DNA of 64,000 bases from an uncultured Sedimentitalea sp. (lineage in GTDB: Bacteria; Pseudomonadota; Alphaproteobacteria; Rhodobacterales; Rhodobacteraceae). The stretch covers positions 310,001-374,000 of the forward strand of contig CANNGH010000003.1 in assembly GCA_947504115.1 (NCBI GenBank), read 5' to 3'. Under the pieces are notes generated by a model. That model ran no database searches and was not told the origin of the DNA. It saw only the letters and a program-made list of their open reading frames with translations. The first letter of the stretch is position 1; every line of letters starts with the position of its first letter. Both the position numbers and the translations under genes were made by a program. Below are positions 63,635-64,000 of this stretch, in pieces.

Positions 63635-64000
63635 ATGGCTTTTTTCAGTTTCCTAAGATCCAGGAGTGAGGACAATACGCCTCTGCTGGAGCGGTGTTTG
63701 TCGGTGGATCTCGAGGTTGATCCCAAGACAGCTGAGATCTTTGATCTGGCTGCGGTCCGATTTGGAGATGGGCCCGCAGTCGTGGCGCCGAAAGGCCCGA
63801 TCGATCGAGGGCTAGACCAGCTTGAAACGGCGCTGGGAAAAGCAGCGCATATCATCGGCCACAATATCCTGCGCCACGACATTGAACATCTTCTGGCCGC
63901 GCGTCGGCGGCTGGCCGCAAGAATGGCCGCGCCGATCGACACGCTCTGGCTCAATCCGCTGGCCTTTCCGCGCAACCCTTACCACCACCTGGTCAAGCAC
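63635..64000 (+). CDS. DnaQ-type exonuclease domain, probably N-terminus of a RecQ-family helicase (3' end missing)
   Basis: The frame from ATG 63635 runs open to the window end (122 codons). It encodes a DEDD exonuclease start: CLSVDLEVDP with the D-x-E ExoI motif near residue 29, then AVVAPKGPIDRGLDQLE, and ExoII IIGHNILRHDIEHL near residue 82, followed by ARMAAPIDTLWLNPLAFPRN and YHHLVKH. From memory this arrangement matches a group of large proteins with an N-terminal exonuclease fused to a RecQ-like helicase, often found in mobile islands. The helicase itself is outside the window. A TTG at 63623 is an alternative start. Confidence 0.7.
   Translation, partial: MAFFSFLRSRSEDNTPLLERCLSVDLEVDPKTAEIFDLAAVRFGDGPAVVAPKGPIDRGLDQLETALGKAAHIIGHNILRHDIEHLLAARRRLAARMAAPIDTLWLNPLAFPRNPYHHLVKH

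Noticed and set aside
63496-63975. 159-codon minus-strand frame opposite the helicase start
   Set aside because: It is antisense to a clear DEDD exonuclease, has no recognisable domain and reads as a shadow frame.
1-64000. CRISPR array or restriction-modification genes
   Set aside because: No evenly spaced direct repeats and no Cas, methyltransferase-restriction or toxin-antitoxin pair were recognised.

Overview
The window looks like a chromosomal segment of a Rhodobacteraceae (Roseobacter-type) alphaproteobacterium. The evidence is gene order: parB-parA-rsmG-mnmG-mnmE-rho-hemJ facing maf-aroE-coaE-dnaQ, then secB-fxsA-timA-smr-hslUV, a divergent regB / senC-regA locus followed by ahcY, and tsaD / hemD-Mic60-hemY. 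The sequence is GC-rich and most genes are tightly packed with 1-4 nt overlaps. Family and genus calls come from gene order and protein motifs, not from any search. REGION BY REGION. 1-6.3 kb: the 3' part of mutS, then heat-shock genes (grpE, hrcA) on the minus strand, divergent from rph-rdgB-hemW. 6.3-13.7 kb: chromosome segregation, tRNA modification and Rho genes on the minus strand. Two perfect 16-bp parS sites lie inside rsmG and at the start of mnmG. 13.7-14.1 kb: an AT-rich, gene-free stretch between hemJ and maf, proposed as the chromosomal origin. 14.1-30 kb: housekeeping (aroE, coaE, dnaQ, secB, hslUV, trxA, addAB, tsaE) with an AmgK/MurU-like cell-wall recycling pair inside the addAB operon. 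30-36.6 kb: a DivL-like PAS protein that lacks a kinase domain, preceded by a perfect CtrA-type site, then the RegBA/SenC redox system, an HD hydrolase and ahcY. 36.7-43.2 kb: a first cell-surface polysaccharide cluster (two glycosyltransferases, a Wzx-type flippase, a pyruvyltransferase-family protein, a DegT aminotransferase and a possible small gene). 43.4-52.4 kb: an SDR, a DUF2853 protein, an EVE protein, gpsA-tsaD, hemD-Mic60-hemY, tRNA-Thr(CGT) and a CDF metal exporter. 52.6-61.5 kb: a second surface-glycan cluster (sulfotransferase, tandem GT2, GT61, ABC exporter, GT4, unknown six-TM protein, GT2). 61.58-64 kb: an apparent genomic-island edge. It begins with a decayed 3' fragment of tRNA-Cys, followed by a less GC-rich 2OG-Fe(II) oxygenase gene, an IS110-type transposase remnant, uncoded decayed sequence, and the start of a DnaQ-type exonuclease that probably belongs to a large RecQ-family helicase cut by the window end. 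HOW IT FITS TOGETHER. ParA, ParB and the parS sites lie within about 8 kb of the proposed origin, the usual alphaproteobacterial layout. The CtrA-type site upstream of the DivL-like gene links this locus to the CtrA phosphorelay. The two polysaccharide clusters probably build and export a decorated surface glycan. The right end is where accessory functions begin, and most of that island lies outside the window.
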